Positions 51,829-60,297 of a stretch of DNA of 64,000 bases are shown one piece after another. Position 1 is the stretch's first letter, and each line of letters opens with the position of its first letter. The translations under genes and the position numbers were made by a program. Source of the DNA: Niastella koreensis GR20-10 (GTDB lineage Bacteria > Bacteroidota > Bacteroidia > Chitinophagales > Chitinophagaceae); contig NC_016609.1 in NCBI RefSeq assembly GCF_000246855.1, forward strand, positions 5,902,744-5,966,743. The letters are read 5' to 3'. The notes beneath the pieces are model-generated. The model was not told the origin of the DNA. It ran no database searches and saw only the letters and a list, made by a program, of their open reading frames with translations.

Positions 51829-53604
51829 CTACCTTGAACCCTTCACTATCAATTGATCAAATGCTACTGTTTGTGCTCCATCTACCCGCATGCCGAAACA
51901 ATTGCCATAGGCGCCGGTAAAGGGCAATACGTTTTCTACTTTGTCATTTATATAAAAGAAGATCGAATTGTTTCTCTTTTCAATGGACAGGGTATTCATT
52001 TCATTGTTGGAATGGATATTGCTGGTGCGCGTCCAGTTAATGATCGGCTGCCAGTCGCCGTTGGTCATGGAGCCTACCGCATAATAACCATTGGACGTGA
52101 TGTAATACACATAATAGGCATCGCTCTCGGTGTTGCCGCAAAAGTTGATGCCATACGCATCGTCAGGGTCTTTGCCCCATTGCGTGGCGCTGGCCGACAC
52201 ACTGAAGTTTCGATTTACATCCAGGTTGAATTTTACCGTAGCGTGATAGGTTAAACTATCCGTCAATCCTTTGATGATATATTTTCCATGGGAGAATTTG
52301 AACTCACTGTTCTCATCGCGGCCGGTTTCCCAAATGCTGTCTACATCATCGCTGAAATCGTCGTAATACATCCCGTTCTGTAAGGTTACGCCTGCATCGG
52401 TTTGTGCCGGCTGCGCAGCCTTCGCCACGGGCCGGCTCTCCGGTTCCGGCGTGATGTGCACAGCAGGGATGATGAGCGTTTTATTATTATGGGCAGGAAC
52501 CGGTTTACGATGCACACTGGCTACCGAAACCGAATCAACCGGTAATACGTTCGCATTGTCGTTATCCGGTTCTTTCCCTTCTTTATTGGGGAACACGGCC
52601 CACATGCCCATCATGAACGCGCTGAACAACAACACCCCAAGGATGGTGAACACCACCTCTTTCTTTTTACCAGCTACCACAGCAGGCGCCTTTGTTTTCT
52701 CCAATACCTGCGTTACCTTTTTTGTTTTGCCAACGCTCACCGGTTTTACATAGCGCGACTGGGCATTTTCCAACGCGGCCTTTGTGAGTAACTGCCGGAC
52801 GTGTTCCGTATCGTTCAGGCGGTGAACGGCCTGTTTGGCCAGCAATCCATGTAACAATTGCAACAGGCTGGGTGGCAGAAAGCGGTTATCGGGCAACACC
52901 AGTTCCGGAAACGGACATTCAATCACCCGGTTGATGTGCCACAACAGGTCTTCATCGTTATAGGCAAATGGTACCGAACCCGTTAAACATTCGTACAACA
53001 CAATACCGAGTGAATAATAGTCAGTAGGCGTTGACACCGTGCGGGCATGACTGAACTGCTCAGGCGATGCATACTCGTAAGTAAGCATGGAAGAACCGGT
53101 AACCGTATTGGTTTGCTCCCTTAGTTTGGCAATGCCAAAGTCTGTTAACAGAAAATGCAGCTCGCCATTGGGCAGGCGGCGGTACATGATGTTCTCGGGT
53201 TTGATGTCGCGATGCACGACGCCTTTGGCGTGAATGGCGTCGAGCGCGTCGGTCATGTGTTGCGCCAGCTGAATGACGGTGTCCACTTCCAGCGTGCCAC
53301 GGTCTTTTAACAGGCGGCGCACATCACCACCCTCTATCAGTTGCATTACTATATAAGGCAGCTCTGCATCGAGGTGAACGTCTACTATTTTTACGATGTG
53401 ATCATGCTGAATAGATTTCATGATCTCCGACTCGCGTTGAAAACGGCGCAGCGTATCGGCATCGGTATTAAAAGCAAAGTGCTTGATGGCAACCAGGCTA
53501 CCCGACTCCAGGTGCCTTGCTTTCAGCACGCGGGCATTGCCCCTGCCGATTTCACCCAGGATCTCGTATCCCTTGAAGTATTCTTTAAAAATTGAAGTTG
53601 CCAT
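51829..53604 (-). CDS. Membrane Ser/Thr protein kinase with extracellular sandwich domain
   Basis: A 591-residue Hanks-type kinase. Kinase domain about 12-275: P-loop GEIGRGNARV, Lys41 in VAIK, Glu60, catalytic HRDIKPEN (131-138), DFG (155-157) and APE-like ASPEQ; all key residues are present. One membrane helix follows (VVFTILGVLLFSAFMMGMWA, about 305-325), a Pro/Val-rich linker and an outer domain (about 425-590; YYDDFSDDVDSIWETG, GINFCGNTESDAYYVYYI) of the concanavalin/LamG sandwich type. Bacterial cell-wall kinases usually carry PASTA repeats outside; this has none. It ends 225 bases before the FtsW-transpeptidase gene and starts 3 bases after the phosphatase gene. Confidence 0.92.
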   Translation of the reverse strand: MATSIFKEYFKGYEILGEIGRGNARVLKARHLESGSLVAIKHFAFNTDADTLRRFQRESEIMKSIQHDHIVKIVDVHLDAELPYIVMQLIEGGDVRRLLKDRGTLEVDTVIQLAQHMTDALDAIHAKGVVHRDIKPENIMYRRLPNGELHFLLTDFGIAKLREQTNTVTGSSMLTYEYASPEQFSHARTVSTPTDYYSLGIVLYECLTGSVPFAYNDEDLLWHINRVIECPFPELVLPDNRFLPPSLLQLLHGLLAKQAVHRLNDTEHVRQLLTKAALENAQSRYVKPVSVGKTKKVTQVLEKTKAPAVVAGKKKEVVFTILGVLLFSAFMMGMWAVFPNKEGKEPDNDNANVLPVDSVSVASVHRKPVPAHNNKTLIIPAVHITPEPESRPVAKAAQPAQTDAGVTLQNGMYYDDFSDDVDSIWETGRDENSEFKFSHGKYIIKGLTDSLTYHATVKFNLDVNRNFSVSASATQWGKDPDDAYGINFCGNTESDAYYVYYITSNGYYAVGSMTNGDWQPIINWTRTSNIHSNNEMNTLSIEKRNNSIFFYINDKVENVLPFTGAYGNCFGMRVDGAQTVAFDQLIVKGSR

Positions 53605-53607
53605 ATT

Positions 53608-55083
53608 TTATTGCATCTCTGTGCTGACTACCTGTACAGAGAGACTTTTGTTTGTACTATCAGGTTTAACCTGGTTACTCACAGGATACTTAACGTTTTC
53701 AAAAAATGTATTCTCCAATTTCACCAAAACCGGAATACTCACCTTGATGCCAACTTCAAATCCTTTCATGCGCAGGTTTCTTATTACTAAGGTATCACCT
53801 GCTTTAGCAGAAGCCTTGTTAATTTCCAGCGCAGCAAAATGATTAACTTTTTCTTTAGCCGGCAACAACAGTACGGTGTTCCCAACACTATCGGCATACC
53901 GCTGAACCGTTACCAGGTTGGCAGTAGCCGATAACCGCAGGGTATCGGGAGTTTGCAAAGCACCAGGGCCCGCTGCTGCGGCATGTTGTCCGCTGAAAAT
54001 AGTAGCGGGCATTTTGTGTACCGTATCGTCAACCGATTTCACCTCGTGTATATTGGTTGGTTTATCAGGCGTAGTGGAGGCGGTTTCATTGTTACGCGAA
54101 AAAAAGAACCAACTGCTTGCCGCCAGCAGGATAATCACCGGGACGTTCCACTTTATCCATTTGTTACTGCTGCCCGGTTTTTTAACAGGCGGATTATCTT
54201 TCGGCTCCGGCTTATCTGCTTTATCTATCAATTTATTGGTAGACGGCGGTAGTGATACGGCTGTTGTATCGGGTTTTGTTTTAACAGTTTTTTTTGCTTT
54301 GGCGCCATTCACCGGCTGCGTGGTGGTTTTAGCGCGGTTGTTCTTTAACAACACCACGGTGATGTTATCGTGGCCGCCCATTTCATTAGCCAGCGCAATG
54401 ATGTTGTTCACCTTGGTATTCAACGCAGCGCTGGTAGCCAGCACTTCGGCTATCTGTTTGGCCGTTACCATATCGGTAAGGCCGTCGCTGCATAACAACA
54501 AGCCATCGCCCGGCAACAGTTCGTCCTTACCATACTGCATAAAATCTTCATCATCGATGCGGTGAATGGAAGAACCCACCTCGCGCAGGATCTGGTTGCG
54601 TTGCGGATGGTCCATGGCTTCGCGTTCAGTGATCTCACCGGCATCTTCGCGCAGCCCAACAAAGGAATGATCTTTTGTAAGCTTTTGCAGTGTACCCTTG
54701 CGGTAACGGTACAGGCGGGTATCGCCCACGTGCACAAAGTATACGAGTCCCGCAGCCGCATCGGCCACGGCGGCCGTTAGTACGCAACACATCTCGCTGT
54801 ACTTGGGATTTAATAACCGTTCTTCGGCAATGCGGTTGTTGGCAAAGATCACGGCTTCGCGCAACATCGTGAGGGTATCGCCCTTAGGCGTTAACATGTA
54901 CTGATCGATAGAGTCCCGGGCAATCGCTGCGGCGCGTTTCCCCCCGGCATAACCCCCTACTCCATCCACCACTACCAGCAGGGCCATATCGGGCGACCAT
55001 AACTGGCGGCAGGTGAATGTATCTTCGTTTTCTGTTCGCCGCATACCGGGATGCGTATTGCCACTAAGCAAAATAGTTTTCAT
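53608..55083 (-). CDS. PP2C-type Ser/Thr phosphatase, membrane anchored
   Basis: 491 residues from the ATG at 55083 (MKTILLSGNTHPGMRRTENE). The PP2C domain (about 1-245) has RRTENEDTF, VVVDGVGGYAGGK, HVGDTRLYRYRKG, DHSF, LLLCSDGLTDMV and GGHDNITVVLL, with the metal-binding Asp residues. A basic linker leads to one membrane helix (WIKWNVPVIILLAASSWFFF, about 325-345) and a periplasmic tail of about 140 residues I cannot name. Expected to reverse the kinase encoded 3 bases downstream, as PstP does for PknA/PknB in actinobacteria. Confidence 0.92.
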   Translation of the reverse strand: MKTILLSGNTHPGMRRTENEDTFTCRQLWSPDMALLVVVDGVGGYAGGKRAAAIARDSIDQYMLTPKGDTLTMLREAVIFANNRIAEERLLNPKYSEMCCVLTAAVADAAAGLVYFVHVGDTRLYRYRKGTLQKLTKDHSFVGLREDAGEITEREAMDHPQRNQILREVGSSIHRIDDEDFMQYGKDELLPGDGLLLCSDGLTDMVTAKQIAEVLATSAALNTKVNNIIALANEMGGHDNITVVLLKNNRAKTTTQPVNGAKAKKTVKTKPDTTAVSLPPSTNKLIDKADKPEPKDNPPVKKPGSSNKWIKWNVPVIILLAASSWFFFSRNNETASTTPDKPTNIHEVKSVDDTVHKMPATIFSGQHAAAAGPGALQTPDTLRLSATANLVTVQRYADSVGNTVLLLPAKEKVNHFAALEINKASAKAGDTLVIRNLRMKGFEVGIKVSIPVLVKLENTFFENVKYPVSNQVKPDSTNKSLSVQVVSTEMQ

Positions 55084-55175
55084 ATTATCGTGGCAGGTTT
55101 TTAAAATGCCGTAACAATAAAATAAGCACAAACACAAACAATGCTATGGATGAGATGGTATTAATCATATATGTT

Positions 55176-56219
55176 TTACAACTGTTTAAGGGTAAGCGTT
55201 ACCATGCCGTTCAACAGTACCTGGCTTTTATCATTCAGATCGAACCAGCGCGGATTGCCGGCTTCGCTTTTGGCGATCACCGTTTCATTTACCCGCGTTT
55301 CGTTGTTGCTGAAGGAAGCGATCTGGAACGACTGCTGCGCTTCATTCCATCGAATGCGGGCATGGGGATTGGAAACAAACCCCGATTCAATCAACAGGTA
55401 ATTGCTGTAGCCCAGGTTCTCCGGTTCTTTCCGTGCAATCACTATTTCCGTATCCTTCATGACATAGACTAATTCCTTACTCTTATCGGCCATGTAACAT
55501 TCAATGCGCGCCAGTCCGGCGTCGGCATTGCGGGCGGTTTTCTGCACCGTATTATTGGTAACGGCCACATTGGTTACATGCAGTTCGGGATTGAACTTCA
55601 CCGTAAACGTGCCATTCTCGGCAAAATGTAAATGCCTGAGCACATCGAGGTTGATATCCATTTTATCAAACACATTGGTAGCCTTCGACTTCATGGTGAC
55701 CTTAGCCGTATTGTGACGGTCGCCGGCACCGCTGCCCATGGGTTTCAACCCGGTTAACATGCCGATCACACGCACATCGTCTACCGCTATCTTTTCCTGG
55801 TTGAAATCGGTGCCGGGTGCAAACCGGAACTGCCAGTGAAACGACACCGGCGACAGTTCATCATAATTCTTTTTATAACGTTTGAGACTATTGTAAAAAG
55901 CTTTCAGCGCTTCTTTTACTATGATGGGGAGGGATGGCAACCGCTCTTCATATACCTCGGGATGCAGGATAATGAGGTAGTGCATGTTGAACAACAAACT
56001 CTTCCCTACCGATTCGCGTTTACACGAATTTTCAAAACAATCCAGCAATTCTTTTAAGATAACGTTATTCGTAACCGGACCATTGGCGGGGCGATGGTCA
56101 TTGCTTTCCGGTAGTATTATTGATTTAAGGGCCGCAAAAAAATCTCCAGATTTTTTCTTCATGGGTTTCCCTGTTTTTACACGGTTATTATGCGAATTAA
56201 AAGTAATGGATTTGGGCAT
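55176..56219 (-). CDS. FHA-domain protein with helical N-terminal domain
   Basis: A 347-residue soluble protein, first gene of the cluster. The N-terminal 170 residues are helical and unnamed (GDFFAALKSIILPESNDHRP, EALKAFYNSLKRYKKNYDEL). The last 90 residues are FHA-like (YLLIESGFVSNPHARIRWNE, FSNNETRVNETVI, LNGMVTLTLKQL), somewhat degenerate in the phosphothreonine pocket: the usual GR and SRxH are replaced by ESG and SNPH. It may still bind phosphoproteins or act as a scaffold. The start at 56219 (MPKSITFNSHNNRVKTGKPM) is the upstream-most; a Met at residue 20 is possible. Confidence 0.82.
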   Translation of the reverse strand: MPKSITFNSHNNRVKTGKPMKKKSGDFFAALKSIILPESNDHRPANGPVTNNVILKELLDCFENSCKRESVGKSLLFNMHYLIILHPEVYEERLPSLPIIVKEALKAFYNSLKRYKKNYDELSPVSFHWQFRFAPGTDFNQEKIAVDDVRVIGMLTGLKPMGSGAGDRHNTAKVTMKSKATNVFDKMDINLDVLRHLHFAENGTFTVKFNPELHVTNVAVTNNTVQKTARNADAGLARIECYMADKSKELVYVMKDTEIVIARKEPENLGYSNYLLIESGFVSNPHARIRWNEAQQSFQIASFSNNETRVNETVIAKSEAGNPRWFDLNDKSQVLLNGMVTLTLKQL

Positions 56220-56505
56220 GTACGGTTTCTAAAGAAAATATAATGTTTGGTATTGTCTTTGTTAGTAAGAAAAGCTTGCCAGATTTATTTAACATTTTCG
56301 TTTAGTGGGTTTAACGTTGTATTAGGAAAAGTTGACACGTTGACAAGTTAACAGGTTGACGCGTTACGGTGACAACCTGTTGGGATGTAGAGGCAGGTTG
56401 ATAAAGTTGACAGGGTTGATAGCGTTGATAAAGGCGAATACAAAAGACGGCAAACGGCAGACAACCTCGTCGCGGCCAGGAGGCAATCGTTATAAAATTG
56501 AAAAA
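56220..56505. repeat. Intergenic region with octamer and nonamer tracts
   Basis: Carries ttgacacg, ttgacaag, ttaacagg, ttgacgcg (8-base period, about 56333-56365) and, further right, gttgataaa, gttgacagg, gttgatagc, gttgataaa (9-base period, about 56397-56432). The region up to the FHA gene should hold the cluster promoter; no perfect TAnnTTTG seen on the minus strand. Confidence 0.65.
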
Positions 56506-56528
56506 GCCCTGAGGTTATTCCTCAAGGC
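56506..56528 (-). terminator. Terminator of the beta-propeller gene
   Basis: GCCCTGAGG (56506-56514) pairs with CCTCAAGGC (56520-56528), one mismatch, and T5 follows on the minus strand. Confidence 0.8.
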
Positions 56529-56557
56529 TTCACTATTTTGTATTCACTCACAACTCA

Positions 56558-57418
56558 CTATAGTTGTTGTATCACCAACTTCCCTTCTACCAACGCCGGG
56601 ATGTACAATTTCTTCTCTCCCACGTTCAGATAAAAATCGGCGGGACCGTTGATTACGGGCCAATCGAGTTTGGTGGCTTGCTTTGTTTTCAGATCAACTT
56701 TTTCAACAAAACCAGCGGGATGGTCCATAGCGCCCCAGTCAGATACGATGAGGGTATGATCGTCGAGCAGGGCCAGTCCGTCAAAAGCGCCATGAACGTC
56801 GCCTATTTTTTCGTAGCCGGGCACGAAGTTTTTCCAGGTGATAACACCGAGTTCCCCACCTTTCATATTCTGAAAATCGAAGCTGCACGTGTACAGGCGG
56901 TTGTTTGCTTTATCATAGGTGATGCCATTGGCGCCTTTTACATTGGCGACAATTTGTACATTACCGGTCCTGATATTTACTTCAGCTATCTTGCCCACAT
57001 CGGTACACGAAGCAAATAAAGTGAAATCATCCTTTGTAGTAAGGTCATTCACAAAACCGGAGCCCGTAGCAGGGTTCAGGTTGATCTCTGCCAATTGTTT
57101 ACCGGTTGCCATTTCAATCCCAATGATGCGGTCTACATCAGCCACGTACAACATGCCGCGGATAATGGCCGTTCCCTTGGGGGCATTCAATTTTGATGTA
57201 TTGAGTTTGGCTTCCAATACTTTTCCATCGAGCGATAATTTGCTGATAAAGCCATCGCCATCCTTTGCGCCCGGATCGAGGGCCTTACCAATATTGGTTA
57301 CATATAGGAATTTACCGTCGGAGATTACGCTTTCGGGGTGTGCCAAAACCGAGCTATCCTGCGCCATGGCGTTAATAACCAACACCATACCTGTCAAAAA
57401 CGAGATTAAAGGTTTCAT
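56558..57418 (-). CDS. Secreted SMP-30/gluconolactonase-like beta-propeller protein
   Basis: 286 residues from the ATG at 57418 (MKPLISFLTGMVLVINAMAQ, signal peptide); a frame open to 57484 is not needed. Six-blade pattern of repeated segments (PESVISDGKFLYVTNIG, KGTAIIRGMLYVADVD, ANGITYDKANNRLYTCSFD, FDGLALLDDHTLIVSDWG). Relatives include lactonases and strictosidine-synthase-like proteins; the metal ligands (Glu, Asn, Asp) of SMP-30 are not clearly in place, so enzymatic function is uncertain. Confidence 0.82.
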   Translation of the reverse strand: MKPLISFLTGMVLVINAMAQDSSVLAHPESVISDGKFLYVTNIGKALDPGAKDGDGFISKLSLDGKVLEAKLNTSKLNAPKGTAIIRGMLYVADVDRIIGIEMATGKQLAEINLNPATGSGFVNDLTTKDDFTLFASCTDVGKIAEVNIRTGNVQIVANVKGANGITYDKANNRLYTCSFDFQNMKGGELGVITWKNFVPGYEKIGDVHGAFDGLALLDDHTLIVSDWGAMDHPAGFVEKVDLKTKQATKLDWPVINGPADFYLNVGEKKLYIPALVEGKLVIQQL

Positions 57419-57510
57419 CTGATTTAATTTAAGACCGCTAAGGTATTTTATCCGGGACTGGTTATAATAACGGGAAAAGCTCATTTTATTGCGTTTTTGG
57501 AGAACAGCAT

Positions 57511-57616
57511 CAAGCTACAAGCCGCAAGCTACAAGCAAATACAGGCTGAAAGCAGAAAGGTTAAAGCTAAAAGCAAATACACTTTCGTCTTTGGCCTTTA
57601 ACCTTTAGGCTTTAAC
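57511..57616. repeat. Mixed heptamer tract with complementary arms
   Basis: caagcta, caagccg, caagcta, caagcaa units, then agcagaaaggttaaagctaa and, after a loop, the complementary gtctttggcctttaaccttt; AAAGGTTAAAG and CTTTAACCTTT are perfect inverted partners. Confidence 0.75.
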
Positions 57617-57643
57617 ACTTTTCCTTGCTTCAACATTCGATAT

Positions 57644-58528
57644 TCAACATTCAATATTCAATATTTTGTGATCACCCCGTAAGGTATTCGGCGTAATCCC
57701 AAACTTTTGCTTAAAGATCTTTATAAAATGCGGACTGTTTTCAAAGCCGCATTCCAGCGCTACTTCCGATACATTTTTACCGGAGTGCAATAATAACAGG
57801 CGGGCATGTTCCAGCCGTTGTTCGTTGATCCATTTTTTGGGTGCACTATTATATTGTTGCTGGAAATCGCGTTTAAAAGAAGCCAGGCTGCGGCCGGAGA
57901 GCTTCGCCAGTTCTTCCAGCGACAATGGTTGAAACAAATGCTTACGCACAATAAAATCAATGTCAAGCGGCTGTCCGTAGGCAATGCTTTGAAAGAAGGC
58001 GCGCACCTGCGGCCCCTGCGGACCAGCCAGCAACAGCAACATTAACTCCTGTAACTTCAATTGTAAGATGCTATCCAGTCCCGGCAGCTGTTTTCCGAAG
58101 TACCCCATGAACTGCGTTTTAAATCCATTGAGCAAGTCATTGGCGGGAATAACCAGGTGCGCCGCAGTTGGCGGCGATTGCGTCATTGTTAACTGATGGG
58201 TATGCAGGAATTTCTTTACAAAATCATCGGTAAAAAATAACAGCAGGGCTTCATAGTTCAGGCCATCCGGCACAAATTCAGACAGGGCATAAATACCGCG
58301 TTTTAACAAAACCAGGTGACCGGCTTCGGCCGTATGGGTTTGTTCTTCAATATGCAGGAACTTATGGCCATGCAACACAAAAATGAGCGTGTGTTCGGTG
58401 ATAAAACTGGTTCTTTTACCGGCAGCAGTTGCCTTTCTGTACCGGGCGAGCGGCGTATTCCCCAGCTGGAGTTGGAGTACGTCGAGGTGTTCTTTATCAG
58501 TTATTGAATCGGGAAACCGTACTAACAT
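57644..58528 (-). CDS. AraC-family transcriptional regulator
   Basis: About 294 residues from the ATG at 58528 (MLVRFPDSITDKEHLDV); starts further upstream (58567, 58597) are possible. A cupin-like sensory half (TLIFVLHGHKFLHIEEQTHT) and a C-terminal double helix-turn-helix (about 190-290; LSLEELAKLSGRSLASFKRD; NVSEVALECGFENSPHFIKI, FKQKFGITPNTLR). Probable local activator; the target is unknown. It faces away from the VOC gene, and the 261-base gap between them may hold its operator. Confidence 0.9.
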   Translation of the reverse strand: MLVRFPDSITDKEHLDVLQLQLGNTPLARYRKATAAGKRTSFITEHTLIFVLHGHKFLHIEEQTHTAEAGHLVLLKRGIYALSEFVPDGLNYEALLLFFTDDFVKKFLHTHQLTMTQSPPTAAHLVIPANDLLNGFKTQFMGYFGKQLPGLDSILQLKLQELMLLLLAGPQGPQVRAFFQSIAYGQPLDIDFIVRKHLFQPLSLEELAKLSGRSLASFKRDFQQQYNSAPKKWINEQRLEHARLLLLHSGKNVSEVALECGFENSPHFIKIFKQKFGITPNTLRGDHKILNIEC

Positions 58529-58789
58529 GCTGCAAAGTAAAGAAATCCTTAAATAAGGGTCATTCATAATGTTTACGTGCATAAATAATACCCTCATTCG
58601 CAGCCGGTTAAACCAAGCGGCTTTTTTAAAGTTAACATGACGTGAAATGTTTCGGGTGCATGGGGCACCAGCTATTGGCCAATAGCGTAAAATTCAGTAA
58701 ATTATAGTAGACATTTTTTCCATTATCCTTCGCAATAAACATCGATTGTCTTCCGCTGCAAGCGCAACTATAAAAAAAACTTACATAAT

Positions 58790-59146
58790 ATGACAGCTCT
58801 AACTAGCAACCCGGTTGTCTTTTTTGAGATCGGTTGTAAAGACCTATCCAAAACGGCTAATTTTTATTCAGATCTTTTTGGCTGGACGCCCACCGGAATT
58901 CCCATGGCCTCCCTCATCAATACCAATACGGAAGAAGGTATTCAGGGACAGATCACTTCATTAGGGCATGATCCGCACAATTATGTATTATTCTATATTC
59001 AGGTAGACGATATCAACGAAAGCCTCTCGAAGATCCTGGAAGCCGGTGGTAAAAAGGTGGTTGGACCGGTTATACTTCCCAATAACAAACAATTTGCGTG
59101 GTTCCAGGACCCTGAAGGAAACCTGGTAGGATTAGTAACACGCTGA
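58790..59146 (+). CDS. VOC-family (glyoxalase-like) protein
   Basis: A 118-residue protein with two beta-alpha-beta-beta-beta modules (VVFFEIGCKDLSKTANFYSD, LFGWTP; NYVLFYIQVDDINESLSKIL, AWFQDPEGNLVGL). Family members are glyoxalases, dioxygenases or antibiotic-binding proteins. The metal ligand positions are partly kept (Glu in FEIG and Glu in DPEGN), and the specific role is unknown. Single-gene unit. Confidence 0.9.
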   Translation: MTALTSNPVVFFEIGCKDLSKTANFYSDLFGWTPTGIPMASLINTNTEEGIQGQITSLGHDPHNYVLFYIQVDDINESLSKILEAGGKKVVGPVILPNNKQFAWFQDPEGNLVGLVTR

Positions 59147-59147
59147 A

Positions 59148-59274
59148 CGCTTAACGCTCAACGCTTAAGGCTTGGAGTTCTGCAATCCTGCCTTTAGCAT
59201 TCAGCCTTCTGCCTTTTGCGTTCCGCATTCAGCATTCGGCGTTTTGCGTTTTGCCTTCCGCATTCAGCGTTTTC
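59148..59274. repeat. GCNTTNN heptamer tract with complementary arm
   Basis: A left arm of cgcttaa, cgctcaa, cgcttaa units and a right run of twelve 7-base units beginning with GC (gcattca, gccttct, gcgttcc, gcattcg, gcgtttt, gccttcc). The arms are of opposite sense. Confidence 0.8.
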
Positions 59275-59362
59275 TTCCGATTTATACAATCCGGGGCTGC
59301 AGGCGGTTGGTAAATTCGTGTATCTTTAGAACCGGATGCCGGTTCTGTAAAGCCATACTACC

Positions 59363-60202
59363 ATGACCTATTTTGAAATTAAGCCGGGACAACAGTTACA
59401 GCAATATATAAAATGCTACTATGTATATGAATCATCGAGTGCCGTAGCATTTGAAGATACCGTGTTCCCCAGTGGTTGTATGGAGATCATTTTCAACCTG
59501 GGCACGGGTAACTGGCAAACCCAACCTGATTCTGCATTTATTACCAATCCTTCTATAGAATTATGGGGACAACTCAATCGCCCCCTGCCTGTACGGTCAA
59601 TAGGCCGCAATACCATGCTGGGCGTTCGTTTTTATCCGCATGCTGCAGCCAGCATCTTACCCGATAAAGCCAGCCTGTTTAACAACCAGGTAATCGACTA
59701 TCGCGACATTTCCGGCAAATCAATAACCACCTTACAGGAGCAATTGCAGGAAACCAGGACCTGGAATAAACGCATCGCCCTGTTGGAAACCTGGTTATTG
59801 CAACAAATAGAACAGGCGGGGAAAAGATTAGGTAAAGTAGCCATACTAAACAACCTGATGTACGAACTGCGTCACCAGGATGTATATGAAACCATGGAAA
59901 CCATTGCCACACGGTACGGCATTTCAGCGCGGTATATGCAACAGTTGTTTTTACAATACACCGGATTGACCCCAAAACTGTACAGCCAGATCAACCGGTT
60001 TCAACACAGTCTGCGACTGGTTACCAACAGGAACACCTCATTAACAGATATCGCCTACGAATGCGGTTATGCCGACCAGTCGCACTTTATAAAAGAGTTC
60101 AAAGCATTTACCGGTACTACCCCATCGGGCTATTCCATCAATAATTCACCGGTTACCCTGGCCACTGCACAACCAGCAGAAACTTCACCCGTGCTGGTTT
60201 AA
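59363..60202 (+). CDS. AraC-family regulator (DUF6597-type N-terminus)
   Basis: A 279-residue regulator. N-terminal ligand domain (about 1-130; QQLQQYIKCYYVYES, VFPSGCMEIIFNLG, GVRFYPHAAA) of the type annotated DUF6597 in Bacteroidota, and a C-terminal AraC HTH pair (about 175-265; METIATRYGISARYMQQLFL; SLTDIAYECGYADQSHFIKE, FKAFTGTTPSGY). It lies 95 bases ahead of a same-direction run of small-enzyme genes and may control them. Confidence 0.92.
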   Translation: MTYFEIKPGQQLQQYIKCYYVYESSSAVAFEDTVFPSGCMEIIFNLGTGNWQTQPDSAFITNPSIELWGQLNRPLPVRSIGRNTMLGVRFYPHAAASILPDKASLFNNQVIDYRDISGKSITTLQEQLQETRTWNKRIALLETWLLQQIEQAGKRLGKVAILNNLMYELRHQDVYETMETIATRYGISARYMQQLFLQYTGLTPKLYSQINRFQHSLRLVTNRNTSLTDIAYECGYADQSHFIKEFKAFTGTTPSGYSINNSPVTLATAQPAETSPVLV

Positions 60203-60297
60203 TTTTCTTTTCTTCCGTTTTATACAATTTCATCTTTTTAATGGCTGGTAACTTTGTTCTGTAAACGAAAAATACAGCACAATAAAAGATATCAGTT

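Noticed and set aside
53918-54565. 215-codon antisense frame inside the phosphatase gene
   Set aside because: The phosphatase has all PP2C motifs; the antisense product is Val/Leu/Ser-rich without a family.
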